A DNA stretch of 64,000 nt from Sphingomonas citri (GTDB lineage Bacteria > Pseudomonadota > Alphaproteobacteria > Sphingomonadales > Sphingomonadaceae), in the NCBI RefSeq assembly GCF_019429485.1, contig NZ_JAHXZN010000003.1, positions 186,001-250,000 of the forward strand. The letters run 5' to 3'. The position numbers and the translations under genes are program-made. Shown piece after piece: positions 47,349 to 57,292 of this stretch. The notes below the pieces were generated by a model, which was not told the origin of the DNA, did no database searches, and saw only the letters and a program-made list of their open reading frames with translations. Numbering within the stretch: position 1 is the stretch's first letter; each line of letters starts with the position of its first letter.

Positions 47349-47392
47349 CCTCCTTTCGTCATCCCCGCGCAGGCGGGGATGACGAAAGGAGG
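47349..47392. repeat. Perfect 20-bp palindrome, family A core
   Basis: Two perfectly complementary 20-nt arms (47349-47368 and 47373-47392) surround a GCAG loop. The arms include CGTCATCCCCGC and its mirror, the ends of the family A elements. It lies 97 nt beyond the ctaD stop on the minus strand. No U-tail, but such a strong hairpin could end or stabilise the oxidase transcript. The remainder of the 230-nt gap is featureless. Confidence 0.75.
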
Positions 47393-47488
47393 AAGGGCCT
47401 CTCTAAAGCCATCAATGGCCCCCCGAAACGCGAACCGGCGCCGCGTCGGTGGACGCGGCGCCGGCCAGTCTCACGAGCGAGCGCCCGA

Positions 47489-49156
47489 TCAGTCGATCTT
47501 GGGCAGCGTCTCGAACTGGTGGAACGGCGGAGGGCTCGACAGCGTCCATTCCAGCGTGGTGGCACCCGCGCCCCAGGGATTGTCGGGCGCCTTCTTGCCC
47601 GCCAGCATCGACCAGACGACGTTGACGAAGAAGATCACCATTCCCGACGCCATGATCATGTAGCCGACCGTCGCCACCTGGTTCCAGTGCGCGAAGGCGT
47701 CGGGATAGTCCGGGTAGCGCCGCGGCATGCCCTGCAGGCCGAGGAAGTGCATCGGGAAGAACATCACGTTCACGCCGACGAAGAACACCCAGAAGTGCAG
47801 CTGGCCGAGCAGCTCCGAGTACATCCGCCCGGTCATCTTCGGGAACCAGTAATAGAAGCCGGCGAAGAGCGAGAACACCGCGCCGAGGCTCAGCACGTAG
47901 TGGAAGTGCGCCACCACGTAATAGGTGTCCTGCATGTAGTCGTCGACGCCGCCGTTGGCGAGCACCACGCCGGTCACGCCGCCGACGGTGAACATGAAGA
48001 TGAAGCCGATCGCCCAGACCATCGGAGTCGGGAAGCGCAGCGAGCCGCCCCACATCGTCGCGATCCAGGAGAAGATCTTGATGCCGGTCGGCACCGCGAT
48101 CACCATCGTCGCCGCGGTGAAGTACATCTTCACGTTGACGCTCATGCCCGTGGTGAACATGTGGTGCGCCCACACCACGAAGCCGACCACGCCGATCGCG
48201 ACCATGGCATAGGCCATGCCGAGGTAGCCGAACACGGGCTTGCGGCTGAAGGTGGCGACGATGTGGCTGATGATGCCGAAGCCCGGCAGGATCATGATGT
48301 AGACTTCGGGGTGGCCGAAGAACCAGAACAGATGCTGGTACAGCACCGGATCACCGCCGCCGGCGGGGTCGTAGAAGGTGGTGCCGAAGTTGCGGTCGGT
48401 CAGCAGCATCGTGATCGCCGCGGCGAGCACCGGCAGCGCCAGCAGCAGCAGGAAGGCGGTGACCAGCACCGACCAGGCGAACAGCGGCATCTTGTGCAGC
48501 GTCATGCCCGGCGCGCGCATGTTGAAGATCGTGGTGATGAAGTTGATCGCGCCGAGGATCGAGCTGACGCCGGCGAGGTGGAGCGACAGGATCGCCATGT
48601 CGACCGACGGCCCCGGCTCGCCATAGGTGGAGAGCGGGGCATAGACGGTCCAGCCGGTGCCCGCGCCGCCGAAGAAGGGCGAGGCCAGCAGCAGGGTGAA
48701 CGCCGGGATCAGCAGCCAGAAGCTGATGTTGTTCATCCGCGGGAAGGCCATGTCCGGCGCGCCGATCATGATCGGTACGAACCAGTTGCCGAAGCCGCCG
48801 ATCATCGCCGGCATCACCATGAAGAACACCATGATGAGGCCGTGCGCGGTGACCAGGACGTTCCACAGGTGGAGCGCCTGGTCGAAGCTCTGCTCGGTGC
48901 CGCCGTGCAGCATCGCCACCCACTTGGGCAGATACTGGATGCCCGGGTGCATCAGCTCGGCCCGCATCAGCCCCGAGATCGCACCGCCGATGATCCCCGC
49001 GCAGATCGCGAAGATCAGGTAGAGCGTGCCGATGTCCTTGTGGTTGGTGGACATGAACCAGCGCGCGAAGAAGCCGGGCTTGTGGTCGGCGTGCGCGTCA
49101 TGGTGGCCGTGATCGTGCGCCTGGAAGGCGGACGGGTGGAGCGCGGTGTCGGTCAT
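47489..49156 (-). CDS. ctaD: Cytochrome c oxidase subunit I (aa3 type)
   Basis: A 555-residue heme-copper oxidase subunit I with 12 helices, the proton-pumping terminal oxidase core. Signature sequence includes [21 protein letters not shown] (CuB His and cross-linked Tyr), [10 protein letters not shown], and the paired C-terminal heme-ligand region [12 protein letters not shown]. An N-terminal His-rich tail ([12 protein letters not shown]) precedes the first helix. The ATG at 49156 lies 4 nt after coxB; the longer frame overlaps coxB and is rejected. The usual downstream ctaB, ctaG and ctaE genes are absent from the window. Confidence 0.97.
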   Translation of the reverse strand: MTDTALHPSAFQAHDHGHHDAHADHKPGFFARWFMSTNHKDIGTLYLIFAICAGIIGGAISGLMRAELMHPGIQYLPKWVAMLHGGTEQSFDQALHLWNVLVTAHGLIMVFFMVMPAMIGGFGNWFVPIMIGAPDMAFPRMNNISFWLLIPAFTLLLASPFFGGAGTGWTVYAPLSTYGEPGPSVDMAILSLHLAGVSSILGAINFITTIFNMRAPGMTLHKMPLFAWSVLVTAFLLLLALPVLAAAITMLLTDRNFGTTFYDPAGGGDPVLYQHLFWFFGHPEVYIMILPGFGIISHIVATFSRKPVFGYLGMAYAMVAIGVVGFVVWAHHMFTTGMSVNVKMYFTAATMVIAVPTGIKIFSWIATMWGGSLRFPTPMVWAIGFIFMFTVGGVTGVVLANGGVDDYMQDTYYVVAHFHYVLSLGAVFSLFAGFYYWFPKMTGRMYSELLGQLHFWVFFVGVNVMFFPMHFLGLQGMPRRYPDYPDAFAHWNQVATVGYMIMASGMVIFFVNVVWSMLAGKKAPDNPWGAGATTLEWTLSSPPPFHQFETLPKID

Positions 49157-49160
49157 CGTC

Positions 49161-50399
49161 TTAGCGTCCGGCTTCGCCGACGCCACCGGGGTTGCCGGTC
49201 GCGCCCTGCGGGGAAGGGGTGGGAGTGTCGGTGCCGTTCTCGGTCGGGCCGGTGAGCGCGTTGCTCATCGCGGCCTCGTCCATCACCGCGGCCGAGCCGT
49301 CGGCGCCGGGCTGCGGGATCACCTTGTCGGAGGGCTTGCCCGCGGCCGGCATCGAGCCGCCCTTGGCGCGCACCCAGGCGGCGAACTGCGCCGGCGGCAC
49401 CGCCTCCACCGCGATCGGCATGAAGGCGTGGCGCGCGCCGCACAGCTCGGAGCACTGGCCGAAGTAGAGGCCGGGCTTGTCGATGGTGAAGCTGGTCTCG
49501 TTGAGGCGGCCCGGGATCGCGTCGAGCTTGATCCAGAAGGCGGGGACCGCCCAGCTGTGGATCACGTCGTTGGCGGTGGTGATCAGCCGGATCGGGACGC
49601 CGACCGGCAGCACGACGCGATTGTCGGTGGCGAGCAGGCGCGGCCCGTCGGCGTCGCTGCGCGCGCGCTCGCCCGCGGCGACCTGATTGCCTTCCTTGAG
49701 CATGTTGGCGGTGATCTCGATCCCGCCATGGTCCGGATACTGGTAGCTCCAGAACCACTGGTTGCCGATCGCCTTCAGCGTCACCGCACCAGCCGGTGCG
49801 GGGCGGAACTGCGCCTGGAGCAGCCCGATCGAGGGCACCGCGATCGCCACCAGGATCAGCACCGGCGCGAGCGTCCACACCACTTCGATCGCGGTGTTGT
49901 GGCTGGTCTTCGACGGAGTCGGGTTGCGGCTGGCGCGGAAGCGGATCACCACGAACACCAGCAGCGCCAGCACGAACAGCGAGATGATCGTGATCAGCGG
50001 GAATAGGATGCGGTCGTGAAACCAGTGCGCGCGCAGGCCATTCTTGGTGACCTGCGGCTGGATGTGGATCACGCCGTCGACCGGCTGGCCGATCTTCGGG
50101 CCGGTGCTGACGACCCGCGCGTCCATCGCGGGGGCGCCGTCCATCGCCAGCGCGGGGGCGGCGGGGGCGGCGTCGGCCTTCTGCACGGTGCCGCCGGCCT
50201 GGCCCTGGTTGGCGTCGGCGGGACGCAGCCCGCTCGGCGCCGCGGTGGCGCTCGTCGCGGGGCCGGCGCTCGGCGCGGCCGCCTGCGCGGAGGCCCCGCC
50301 GGCGACGCCCGCCAGCGCGAGCCCGGCCGCGAGCATCATTCCTGTCAGCGCGCCCCGGCGACCTGCCCCGAAACCTGCCTTGAACCCGGTTGTCAGCAT
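49161..50399 (-). CDS. coxB: Cytochrome c oxidase subunit II
   Basis: A 412-residue subunit with a signal peptide (to about ASA), an unusually long Ala/Pro/Gly-rich N-terminal spacer (about 35-95), two transmembrane helices and the periplasmic cupredoxin domain. CuA ligands are in [14 protein letters not shown] with the upstream His in VIHSWAVP. It accepts electrons from cytochrome c. A Pro/Thr-rich C-terminal extension follows the CuA domain. The ATG at 50399 is the first plausible start before the signal peptide. It is the first gene of the coxB-ctaD pair. Confidence 0.95.
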   Translation of the reverse strand: MLTTGFKAGFGAGRRGALTGMMLAAGLALAGVAGGASAQAAAPSAGPATSATAAPSGLRPADANQGQAGGTVQKADAAPAAPALAMDGAPAMDARVVSTGPKIGQPVDGVIHIQPQVTKNGLRAHWFHDRILFPLITIISLFVLALLVFVVIRFRASRNPTPSKTSHNTAIEVVWTLAPVLILVAIAVPSIGLLQAQFRPAPAGAVTLKAIGNQWFWSYQYPDHGGIEITANMLKEGNQVAAGERARSDADGPRLLATDNRVVLPVGVPIRLITTANDVIHSWAVPAFWIKLDAIPGRLNETSFTIDKPGLYFGQCSELCGARHAFMPIAVEAVPPAQFAAWVRAKGGSMPAAGKPSDKVIPQPGADGSAAVMDEAAMSNALTGPTENGTDTPTPSPQGATGNPGGVGEAGR

Positions 50400-50595
50400 G
50401 TTGTGTTCTAAACCCCTCTCTGGCGCACGCGTCAGCGGGCCGGGCAAACCTGCCCCTCCTGCTTAGGCGTATAGCAGACCGACCCCTCGCCTCAAGGCCC
50501 TGCGCGCGACGGCGGTTTTCGCGGGCGGGCGCGTTGCGCGCGGGCGCGCCCGCTCCTATGCCGCGCGGGTGGCCGTGGAGGAGCGTGACGCGACG

Positions 50596-51180
50596 ATGAC
50601 CGACGACGAGGTGCTGGCCGAGTTCCGCGCCGCCGACGCGCTGCTCGAGGGACATTTCATCCTCTCCTCGGGGCTGCGCAGCCCGCGCTATCTACAGTGC
50701 GCGCGCGTGCTGATGGACCCGCGTCGCGGCGCGCGGCTGGCCGAGGCATTGGCCGCGCGTATCCCTGCCGAGCTGCGGCAGCGCATCAGCGCGGTGGTCG
50801 CCCCCGCCATGGGCGGGGTGATCGCGGGGCACGAGATGGCGCGCGCGCTCGGCGTCGAGGCGATGTTCGTCGAGCGGCCGACCGGCACGTTCGAGCTGCG
50901 CCGCGGCTTTCGACTCGCCCCCGCGCAGGAGGTGCTGATGATGGAGGACGTGGTCACCACCGGTCTCTCCAGCCGCGAGGCGATCGCCGCGATCACGGCG
51001 GCGGGCGGGCGAGTCGTCGCGGGTGCCGCACTGGTCGACCGCTCGAACGGCCAGGCCGACATCGGCGTGCCCTTCTTCCCGCTGATCCGGCTCGACGTGC
51101 CGACCTACGCGGCCGACTCGCTGCCGCCGGAGCTGGCCGCGATCCCGGCGATCAAGCCGGGCAGCCGGGCCGCCGCGTGA
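50596..51180 (+). CDS. pyrE: Orotate phosphoribosyltransferase
   Basis: A 194-residue type I phosphoribosyltransferase that makes orotidine 5'-phosphate in pyrimidine synthesis. The PRPP-binding motif is [14 protein letters not shown] (about 113-126); [16 protein letters not shown] opens the protein and [16 protein letters not shown] forms the core. The stop overlaps the pdxJ start (TGATG). The GGAGGAG box is rather far (about 13 nt) from the chosen ATG; in-frame GTG starts upstream are possible. It heads the pdxJ-acpS-lepB operon. Confidence 0.95.
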   Translation: MTDDEVLAEFRAADALLEGHFILSSGLRSPRYLQCARVLMDPRRGARLAEALAARIPAELRQRISAVVAPAMGGVIAGHEMARALGVEAMFVERPTGTFELRRGFRLAPAQEVLMMEDVVTTGLSSREAIAAITAAGGRVVAGAALVDRSNGQADIGVPFFPLIRLDVPTYAADSLPPELAAIPAIKPGSRAAA

Positions 51181-51914
51181 TGGCGCCCTCGTCGTCGCTG
51201 CGGCTCGGGGTCAACATCGATCACGTCGCAACCGTCCGCAACGCGCGCGGCGGTGTTTTCCCCGACCCCGTCCGCGCCGCGCTGCTGGCGGCCGAGGCGG
51301 GGGCGGACGGCATCACCGCGCATCTGCGCGAGGACCGGCGCCATATCACCGACGACGATATCGCGCGGCTGTCCGCGGGTCTGGCGATCCCGCTCAACCT
51401 CGAGATGGCGGCCACGTCCGAGATGCTCGCGATCGCGCTGCGCCACCGGCCGCACGCCGCCTGCATCGTCCCCGAGAAGCGCGAGGAGCGCACCACCGAG
51501 GGCGGGCTCGACGCCGCCGGGCAGCGCGCGGCGCTGGCGCCGATCGTCGCCGCGCTGCGCGAGGCGGGCGTGCGCGTGTCGCTGTTCATCGAGCCCGACC
51601 CGCGTCAGATCGAGGCCGCGCTCCAGCTCGGTGCGCCGGTGGTGGAGCTCCACACCGGGCGCTACGCCGAGCTGGACGGCGCGGCGCGCGCCGACGAGCT
51701 GCGCCGGCTGGCGGACGCGGCGGCGCTGGCGGCGAAGAACGGCATCGAGGTCCATGCCGGCCACGGGCTGACCTACGACAATGTCGCGCCGATCGCGGCG
51801 ATCCCGCAGCTGCGCGAGCTCAACATCGGGCACTTCCTCGTGGGCGAGGCGATCTTCGTCGGTCTCGACGCGAGCGTCCGCCGCATGCGCGACGCGATGG
51901 AGAGCGCGCGGTGA
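51180..51914 (+). CDS. pdxJ: Pyridoxine 5'-phosphate synthase
   Basis: A 244-residue TIM barrel that condenses 3-amino-2-oxopropyl phosphate with deoxyxylulose 5-phosphate in vitamin B6 synthesis. Motifs: [59 protein letters not shown] and [12 protein letters not shown]. It overlaps pyrE by one base and precedes acpS by 10 nt, with GAGGAGGATCT serving acpS. Confidence 0.97.
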   Translation: MAPSSSLRLGVNIDHVATVRNARGGVFPDPVRAALLAAEAGADGITAHLREDRRHITDDDIARLSAGLAIPLNLEMAATSEMLAIALRHRPHAACIVPEKREERTTEGGLDAAGQRAALAPIVAALREAGVRVSLFIEPDPRQIEAALQLGAPVVELHTGRYAELDGAARADELRRLADAAALAAKNGIEVHAGHGLTYDNVAPIAAIPQLRELNIGHFLVGEAIFVGLDASVRRMRDAMESAR

Positions 51915-51924
51915 GGAGGATCTG

Positions 51925-52344
51925 GTGATCGTCGGCCTCGGCTCGGACCTTTGCAACATCGAGCGGATCCAGGCCTCGCTCGATCGCTTCGGCGAGCGGT
52001 TCGAGGCGCGCGTGTTCACCGAGGTCGAGCGCGCCAAGGCCGCCCGGCGCCCGCTCACCCGCGCGGGCACCTATGCCAAGCGCTTCGCCGCCAAGGAGGC
52101 CTTCTCCAAGGCGGTCGGCACCGGCTTCAAGGCGGGCGTGTTCATGAAGGACATCGGCGTGGTCAACGCGCGCTCGGGCGCGCCGACGCTGGCGCTGACC
52201 GGCGGCGCCAAGGAACGGCTTGACGCGATGATACCCGAGGGCCACGTCGCCCGCGTCCATCTGACGCTGACCGACGATCACCCCTGGGCACAGGCCTTCG
52301 TGATCATCGAGGCGGTGCCGGTCGAGAGCAAGGGAGCGGCGTGA
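51925..52344 (+). CDS. acpS: Holo-[acyl-carrier-protein] synthase
   Basis: A 139-residue phosphopantetheinyl transferase that activates acyl carrier protein from CoA. Magnesium ligands are D8 in [12 protein letters not shown] and E58 in [16 protein letters not shown]. The GTG start at 51925 sits 6-7 nt after a strong GAGGAGGA box. A longer frame upstream only overlaps pdxJ. pdxJ-acpS-lepB is a conserved alphaproteobacterial order. Confidence 0.96.
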   Translation: MIVGLGSDLCNIERIQASLDRFGERFEARVFTEVERAKAARRPLTRAGTYAKRFAAKEAFSKAVGTGFKAGVFMKDIGVVNARSGAPTLALTGGAKERLDAMIPEGHVARVHLTLTDDHPWAQAFVIIEAVPVESKGAA

Positions 52345-52348
52345 CGCC

Positions 52349-53290
52349 ATGGCCGATGAGATCAGCTTGAGCGGCGAGCCCCCGCTGGAGCGCCGCGCCG
52401 ATACGCCGCCGCGCAGCCGCTTCGACTGGTGGGGCGAGGTGAAGGGGCTGGTCGGGCTGGTGCTCGCCGTGCTCGGCTTTCACAGCTTCATCGCCAAGCC
52501 CTTCTACATTCCGAGCGAGTCGATGCTGCCGGGACTGATGGTGGGGGACCGGCTGGTCGTCTCCAAATATGCCTATGGCTGGTCGTTCGTCTCGCCAACC
52601 ATCCCCAACCCGGTCGCGATCGTCGAGGACCTCGTCTTGCACCGCCCGGTCGACGGCTGGTCGGTGCAGCTGCCCTTCCTGCACGGGCGCGTCTGGGGCA
52701 AGCTGCCCGAGCGCGGCGACGTCGTCATCGTCACGCCGCCGGGGCAGAGCAGCGACTATATCAAGCGCGTGATCGGCCTGCCCGGCGACACGCTGGCGGT
52801 GCGCGGCGGCGTGGTGTTCCTCAACGGCGTGGCGGTGCAGCGCGGCGAGAAACATTACCGCGAGCTGCCGGTGGACGCCAACGCCACCTGCGACCCGGCG
52901 CAATATCCCGGCGCACGCGTCGCCCGCGCCGACGGCGCGATCGTGTGCCGACTGCCGATCGTCACCGAGACGCTGCCCAACGGCCGCCGCTACGACACCG
53001 TCGATCTCGAGCCCGACAGCCCCGGCGACAATTACGGCCCTATCAAGATCCCGGCCAACCGTGTCTTCCTGATGGGCGACAATCGCGACCGCTCGGCCGA
53101 CAGCCGCTTCGCGCTGGGCGGGTTCGAGCGCGGGCTGGGTGGCCCGGTGCCGTATGAGAACCTGGGCGGTCGCGCCGAGTTCATCACCTTCTCGGTCGAC
53201 GGCGAGGCGACGTGGAATCCGCTGACCTGGCCGCACGCGCTGCGCGGCGGCCGCGCCGGCACGTCGCTCCATCCCGAGCGCGTCCGGTGA
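52349..53290 (+). CDS. lepB: Signal peptidase I
   Basis: A 313-residue inner-membrane serine protease that removes Sec signal peptides. One N-terminal transmembrane helix (about 32-48) is followed by catalytic S58 in IPSESMLPGL, general base K139 in DYIKRVIGLPGD, and FLMGDNRDRSADSRF. A long insert (about 165-215) with two Cys may form a disulfide-bonded cap. It lies 4 nt after acpS and overlaps the next gene by GTGA. The rnc-era genes that often follow lepB do not. Confidence 0.96.
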   Translation: MADEISLSGEPPLERRADTPPRSRFDWWGEVKGLVGLVLAVLGFHSFIAKPFYIPSESMLPGLMVGDRLVVSKYAYGWSFVSPTIPNPVAIVEDLVLHRPVDGWSVQLPFLHGRVWGKLPERGDVVIVTPPGQSSDYIKRVIGLPGDTLAVRGGVVFLNGVAVQRGEKHYRELPVDANATCDPAQYPGARVARADGAIVCRLPIVTETLPNGRRYDTVDLEPDSPGDNYGPIKIPANRVFLMGDNRDRSADSRFALGGFERGLGGPVPYENLGGRAEFITFSVDGEATWNPLTWPHALRGGRAGTSLHPERVR

Positions 53291-54390
53291 GCGACGCCAC
53301 TCCGCCGCTCGATCGCCGCGGCGAGCGGGTGAAGGTGACACCGGGCGCGAGCCCGCACGAGGTGCGCGATCCCGCGACACGCGACGAGATCCGCCGTGCG
53401 GCGGTGTGGCTCGGCATGGCCTGCGCGATCGCGCTGGTGGTGCTGCTGGTCCAGCCGCTGCTGATCATCTTCGCCGGCCTGGTCTTCGCCGCGCTGCTCG
53501 ACGGCGGGGTGCGGCTGCTCGGGCGCGTGCTGCCGATCGGGCGCGGCTGGCGGCTGCTGATCGTCTGCCTGCTGACGATCGCCTTCCTGCTCGGCACCTT
53601 CTATCTTGCCGGCGTGCAGATCAGCGAGCAGGTGACGCAGCTGCGCAGCACGGTCGAGACCCAGGCGATGCGGGTCACCGGCTGGCTCAGCGCGCAGGGG
53701 CTGATGCCCGGCGCCTCCGATCTCAGTGGCCTCTCGCGGCAGGCGCTCTCCTCGGTCGGGCGCGTGACGAGCTGGGTCGGCACCGCGGTGGGGGCGCTCA
53801 CCACCTTGTTCATGATCATGGTCATCGGGCTGTTCGTGGCGATGGACCCGCGCGTGTACGACCGCGGGCTGCAATGGATGGTGCCCGAGGCGGATCGCGC
53901 GGAGTTCGCGCTCACCGTCAACCGCATGGGGCGCACGCTGCGGCGGCTGCTGGCGGGGCGGCTGCTCGGCATGGCGTTCGAGGGGGTGCTCACCGCGATC
54001 GCGCTGTGGCTCGTCGGGGTGCCGATGGCGCTGATCCTCGGCATCCTCACCGGGCTGCTCGCCTTCATCCCCAATATCGGGGCGTTCATCTCGGGCGCGC
54101 TGATGGTGGCGGTGGGCTTCTCGGCGGGGGCGCATGTCGGCGTGCTGGCGATCGTCGTCTATGTCGTGGTGCAGACCTTCGACGGCTATGTCGTGATCCC
54201 GATGGTGGCGAAGCGCACCGTCGACCTGCCGCCCGCGCTTACGCTGGGCACGCAGATCCTGGCGAGCGCGCTGTTCGGCATCCTCGGGCTTGCGCTGGCC
54301 GACCCGATGACCGCGATGGTGAAGACCGCGATGGAACGCCGCTCCGAGCGGCTCGACGACGATCGTGACGGGGCGGGCGACTCGGCCTGA
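53287..54390 (+). CDS. AI-2E family (PerM-like) transporter
   Basis: A 367-residue permease with two N-terminal helix pairs (about 40-80), a periplasmic amphipathic region (110-160) and about four more C-terminal helices, typical of the AI-2E/UPF0118 family. The GLLAFIPNIGAFISGALM and DGYVVIPMVAKRTVDLPPALTL blocks are conserved. Family members include quorum-signal exporters and Na+/H+ antiporters, so the cargo is unknown. The GTG at 53287 overlaps the lepB stop. It appears to be the last gene of this operon. Confidence 0.9.
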   Translation: MSDATPPLDRRGERVKVTPGASPHEVRDPATRDEIRRAAVWLGMACAIALVVLLVQPLLIIFAGLVFAALLDGGVRLLGRVLPIGRGWRLLIVCLLTIAFLLGTFYLAGVQISEQVTQLRSTVETQAMRVTGWLSAQGLMPGASDLSGLSRQALSSVGRVTSWVGTAVGALTTLFMIMVIGLFVAMDPRVYDRGLQWMVPEADRAEFALTVNRMGRTLRRLLAGRLLGMAFEGVLTAIALWLVGVPMALILGILTGLLAFIPNIGAFISGALMVAVGFSAGAHVGVLAIVVYVVVQTFDGYVVIPMVAKRTVDLPPALTLGTQILASALFGILGLALADPMTAMVKTAMERRSERLDDDRDGAGDSA

Positions 54391-54511
54391 GCCGCGCCCG
54401 GGGCGCCTGATCGCGCGCGGGACAGTGGCGCCGCGGCGCTCGCTGGCGCGTGCCGCGGCGCGCTGCTAGACGCCGTCGATCCCCGCTAGCGCGCGGGACA
54501 GGACCAGAAGA

Positions 54512-55489
54512 TTGCGCGCCGACGAGCCCCTTACCGAGCGAGCCCCCACCAGCACCGCCGACCGCGCCGCGCCCGCGGACGCGCCGCTGGTCGCGCTCCG
54601 CCCGGTGCAGACGCTGCGCCGCCGCTGGCCCTCCCTGCTCGGCGCCGCCGTCACGGTGGCGATGATGGTCGGGCTGCTGCACGAGCTGCTCGACCACGGC
54701 CTCGCCGGGCTGCGCCGCACCGTGCCCGAGACGCCCGGCTTCTACGTCTATTTCCTGCTCTCCTATCTCGCGCTGCCGGTGTGCGACTTCGTCATCTTCC
54801 GTCGCTTGTGGGGCGTCCCGCCCGGCGCCTTCCTCGCGCTCAACAAGAAGCGGATCGCGAACGACATCCTGATCGGCTACTCGGGCGACGCCTATTTCTA
54901 CGCCTGGGCGCGCGCGCGGCTGAAGATGGTGGCGGCGCCGTTCGGCGCGGTGAAGGACGTCAGCATCGTCTCAGGGATCGTCGGCAATCTCACCGCGATC
55001 CTGCTCGGCGCGGTGGCGCTGCCGCTCGGCTATGAGCTGATCGACCCCGAGCTGGTGCGCACGATGCTGTGGTCGCTCGGTATCGCGCTCGCCGTGCCGG
55101 TGGTGGTGGTCGCTTTCTCCAGCCGCGTCTTCTCGCTGTCGCGCGGGGAGCTGTGGTTCATCTTCGGCATCGACTGGCTGCGCATCACGCTGACCTGCGT
55201 GACCATCGCGCTCGCCTGGTCCTATGCGATGCCGAGCGTGTCGATCGGCATGTGGCTGTTCCTGGTGGCAGGGCGCCAGCTCGTCTCGCGTCTGCCGCTC
55301 GTGCCCAACAAAGACCTGCTTTTCGCCAATTTCGCGATCCTGGTGATCGGGCATGACCGCACGCTGTCGGACCTCATGGCGTTCACGGGCGCGTCAACCT
55401 TGGTGATGCATCTGCTGCTGACGCTCCTATTTGGGGTCGTGTACGTGTGGGAAAGGACGCAGCGATGGCGACATACCGGCGGGGCGTGA
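54512..55489 (+). CDS. Hypothetical polytopic membrane protein
   Basis: A 325-residue protein with about eight hydrophobic helices starting near residue 43. The first 40 residues are hydrophilic. The start shown is TTG; GTG at about codon 32 or a Met pair near codon 50 are alternatives, so the N-terminus is uncertain. The layout recalls the UPF0104/lysylphosphatidylglycerol-synthase-like flippase fold, but no diagnostic motif was recognised. Its 3' end overlaps the DUF2141 gene by 25 nt, which is followed closely by a glycosyltransferase, suggesting a glycolipid or envelope function. Confidence 0.75.
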   Translation: MRADEPLTERAPTSTADRAAPADAPLVALRPVQTLRRRWPSLLGAAVTVAMMVGLLHELLDHGLAGLRRTVPETPGFYVYFLLSYLALPVCDFVIFRRLWGVPPGAFLALNKKRIANDILIGYSGDAYFYAWARARLKMVAAPFGAVKDVSIVSGIVGNLTAILLGAVALPLGYELIDPELVRTMLWSLGIALAVPVVVVAFSSRVFSLSRGELWFIFGIDWLRITLTCVTIALAWSYAMPSVSIGMWLFLVAGRQLVSRLPLVPNKDLLFANFAILVIGHDRTLSDLMAFTGASTLVMHLLLTLLFGVVYVWERTQRWRHTGGA

Positions 55490-56007
55490 TGCTCGCCGCC
55501 GCAGCCTTGGGGGCAACGGGGGCGGCACTGGCCGCGGCCCCGGGCGCGGCGCAGGTGCTCGGCCAGGACGCCGCCGCCTGCGCGCCCGGCGCGCCCGGCC
55601 CTGCGATCCTCGCCAGCGTGTCCGGGATCAAGGACCGCAAGGGCACGCTCAAGCTCGAGCTGTATCCCGCCACCGAGGAGGATTTCCTCGCCGGCGACAA
55701 GAAGCTGCTTGAGGCGGGCAAGACCTTTCGCCGGATCGACGTGGCGCCGCCCGCGAGCCTCGCGGGCGAGATCTGTATCCGCGTGCCGCGCCCGGGGCGC
55801 TACGCTTTGTTCCTGGGGCACGACCGTGACGGCAAGCGCAAGTTCAATTTCTGGAGCGACGGCGCGGGCTTCCCGAGCAACCACAAGATCGGTCGCGCCA
55901 AGCCCAAACTGGTCGACTCGCTGATCGACGTCGGCCCCGGCGTCACCCGTGCCACGATCCGGATGCAGTATCTGCGCGGGCTCGGCGGCTTCGGCTTCGC
56001 TGACTGA
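55465..56007 (+). CDS. DUF2141 family secreted protein
   Basis: A 180-residue protein with a signal peptide (MATYRRGVMLAAAALGATGAA, cleavage in the AQV region) and an immunoglobulin-like beta domain of the DUF2141 type. Recognisable stretches are VSGIKDRKGTLKLELYPA, CIRVPRPGRYALFLGHDRDGKRKFNF and SDGAGFPSNHKIG. The ATG at 55465 follows GAAAGGA and lies inside the upstream membrane protein gene. It is the middle gene of a three-gene operon. Function of the family is unknown. Confidence 0.85.
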   Translation: MATYRRGVMLAAAALGATGAALAAAPGAAQVLGQDAAACAPGAPGPAILASVSGIKDRKGTLKLELYPATEEDFLAGDKKLLEAGKTFRRIDVAPPASLAGEICIRVPRPGRYALFLGHDRDGKRKFNFWSDGAGFPSNHKIGRAKPKLVDSLIDVGPGVTRATIRMQYLRGLGGFGFAD

Positions 56008-56019
56008 GGGAGGCGCGCG

Positions 56020-57204
56020 ATGCGGATCGTCGACGTCAACGAATTCTACTCGCCCAACGGCGGCGGGGTGCGCTCGTACCTCGATCGCAAGATGGCGATC
56101 ATGTCCGAACTGGGGCACCAGCAGATCGTGATCGCGCCGGGCAAGGAGGACCGCGTCGAGGAGCGGCCCGGCGGGGCGCTGCTCTATTACGTCAAGTCGC
56201 CCGGCATGCCGTTCGACTCCAACTACGGGCTGTTCTGGGACGCGGCGCCGGTCCACGCGCTGCTCGACCAGCTTCAGCCCGACGTGATCGAGAATTGCTC
56301 GCCGTGGCGCTCGGCCGCGATCGTCACCTCGTGGCAGGGGCCGGCGATCCGCGCCTGGTTCATGCACAACGACAATATGGAGGCCTATCCCAAGCGCTGG
56401 TTCGCCAGGATCGCCTCCGAGGGCGCGATTGAGCGCGTGTTCGGCTGGTACGATCGCTACATGGCGCGCTGCCTCGCGCCGTTCGACACGGTGGTGACCA
56501 ATGGCCCGGTGCTGACCGAGCGGCTGCGCGCGCGCGGGCTGCGCGTCGACGCGACGATGACGCTGGGGATCGAGCGCGAGCATTTCTCGCCCGCGCTGCG
56601 CAGCCCGGCGCTGCGCGCGGCGATGTTGGCGCAGTGCGACCTGCCCGAGGACGCGCACCTGCTGATCGGGATCGGCCGCCACCACGCCGAGAAGCGCTGG
56701 CCGATGGTGATCGACGCGGCGCGTCGCGCGGGCACCAAGATCCCGGTCGGGATGATGCTGCTCGGCCTCGGCCCCGATACGCGCACGCTCGAGCGCCACA
56801 TCGCGGAGAGCCCGCACGTGCGCATGTTCCAGCCGATCTACCATCGCGGCCAGCTCGCCTCGATCATGGCGAGCGCGGACGCCTTCATCCACGGCGGCGA
56901 CAGCGAGCCGTTCGGCATGGTGGCGTCAGAGGCCCTGGCGTCCGGCCTGCCGATGATCGTGCCAGACCGCGGCGGCTCCTCGGCGGTGGCGCGGCCGGCG
57001 TTCGCCGAGACCTATCGCAGCGGCGACGCTTATGCCTGCGCCAAGGCGATCGTGGCGCTGTTCTCGCGCGACCAGCGGCTGGTGCGTCGCGCCGCCGAGG
57101 TGGCGTCACGCACCGTGCTGAGCGATCGCGAGCATGCGGTGGCGCTGGTCGAGCATTATCGCGGCGTGATCGAGCGCAAGCGCGGCGTCCGGCTGGCGGG
57201 ATGA
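56020..57204 (+). CDS. Glycosyltransferase family 4 protein
   Basis: A 394-residue GT-B glycosyltransferase. N-terminal NEFYSPNGGGVRSYLDRKM is the acceptor-domain glycine loop. The C-terminal nucleotide-sugar site has GGDSEPFGMVASEALASGLP with the E-x7-E pair, and IGIGRHHAEKRWPM precedes it. It is cytosolic or membrane-peripheral and transfers a sugar from an NDP- or GDP-donor. It lies 12 nt after the DUF2141 gene in the same operon; the transcript ends at the hairpin 57229-57260. Confidence 0.9.
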   Translation: MRIVDVNEFYSPNGGGVRSYLDRKMAIMSELGHQQIVIAPGKEDRVEERPGGALLYYVKSPGMPFDSNYGLFWDAAPVHALLDQLQPDVIENCSPWRSAAIVTSWQGPAIRAWFMHNDNMEAYPKRWFARIASEGAIERVFGWYDRYMARCLAPFDTVVTNGPVLTERLRARGLRVDATMTLGIEREHFSPALRSPALRAAMLAQCDLPEDAHLLIGIGRHHAEKRWPMVIDAARRAGTKIPVGMMLLGLGPDTRTLERHIAESPHVRMFQPIYHRGQLASIMASADAFIHGGDSEPFGMVASEALASGLPMIVPDRGGSSAVARPAFAETYRSGDAYACAKAIVALFSRDQRLVRRAAEVASRTVLSDREHAVALVEHYRGVIERKRGVRLAG

Positions 57205-57228
57205 GCGCGGTCGCGGACCAGATGTAGC

Positions 57229-57260
57229 GAGGGGCGCCCGGGTCACCCCGGACGCCCCTC
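57229..57260. terminator. Hairpin between convergent genes
   Basis: GAGGGGCG (57229-57236) pairs with CGCCCCTC (57253-57260) with a further GC inner stem. It lies 25 nt after the glycosyltransferase stop and 33 nt before the end of the convergent lipoprotein gene. No T-run is seen, so the terminator role is inferred. Confidence 0.5.
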
Positions 57261-57292
57261 GAACGGCGGTCAGCGTAGCGCCGGCTGCGGGA

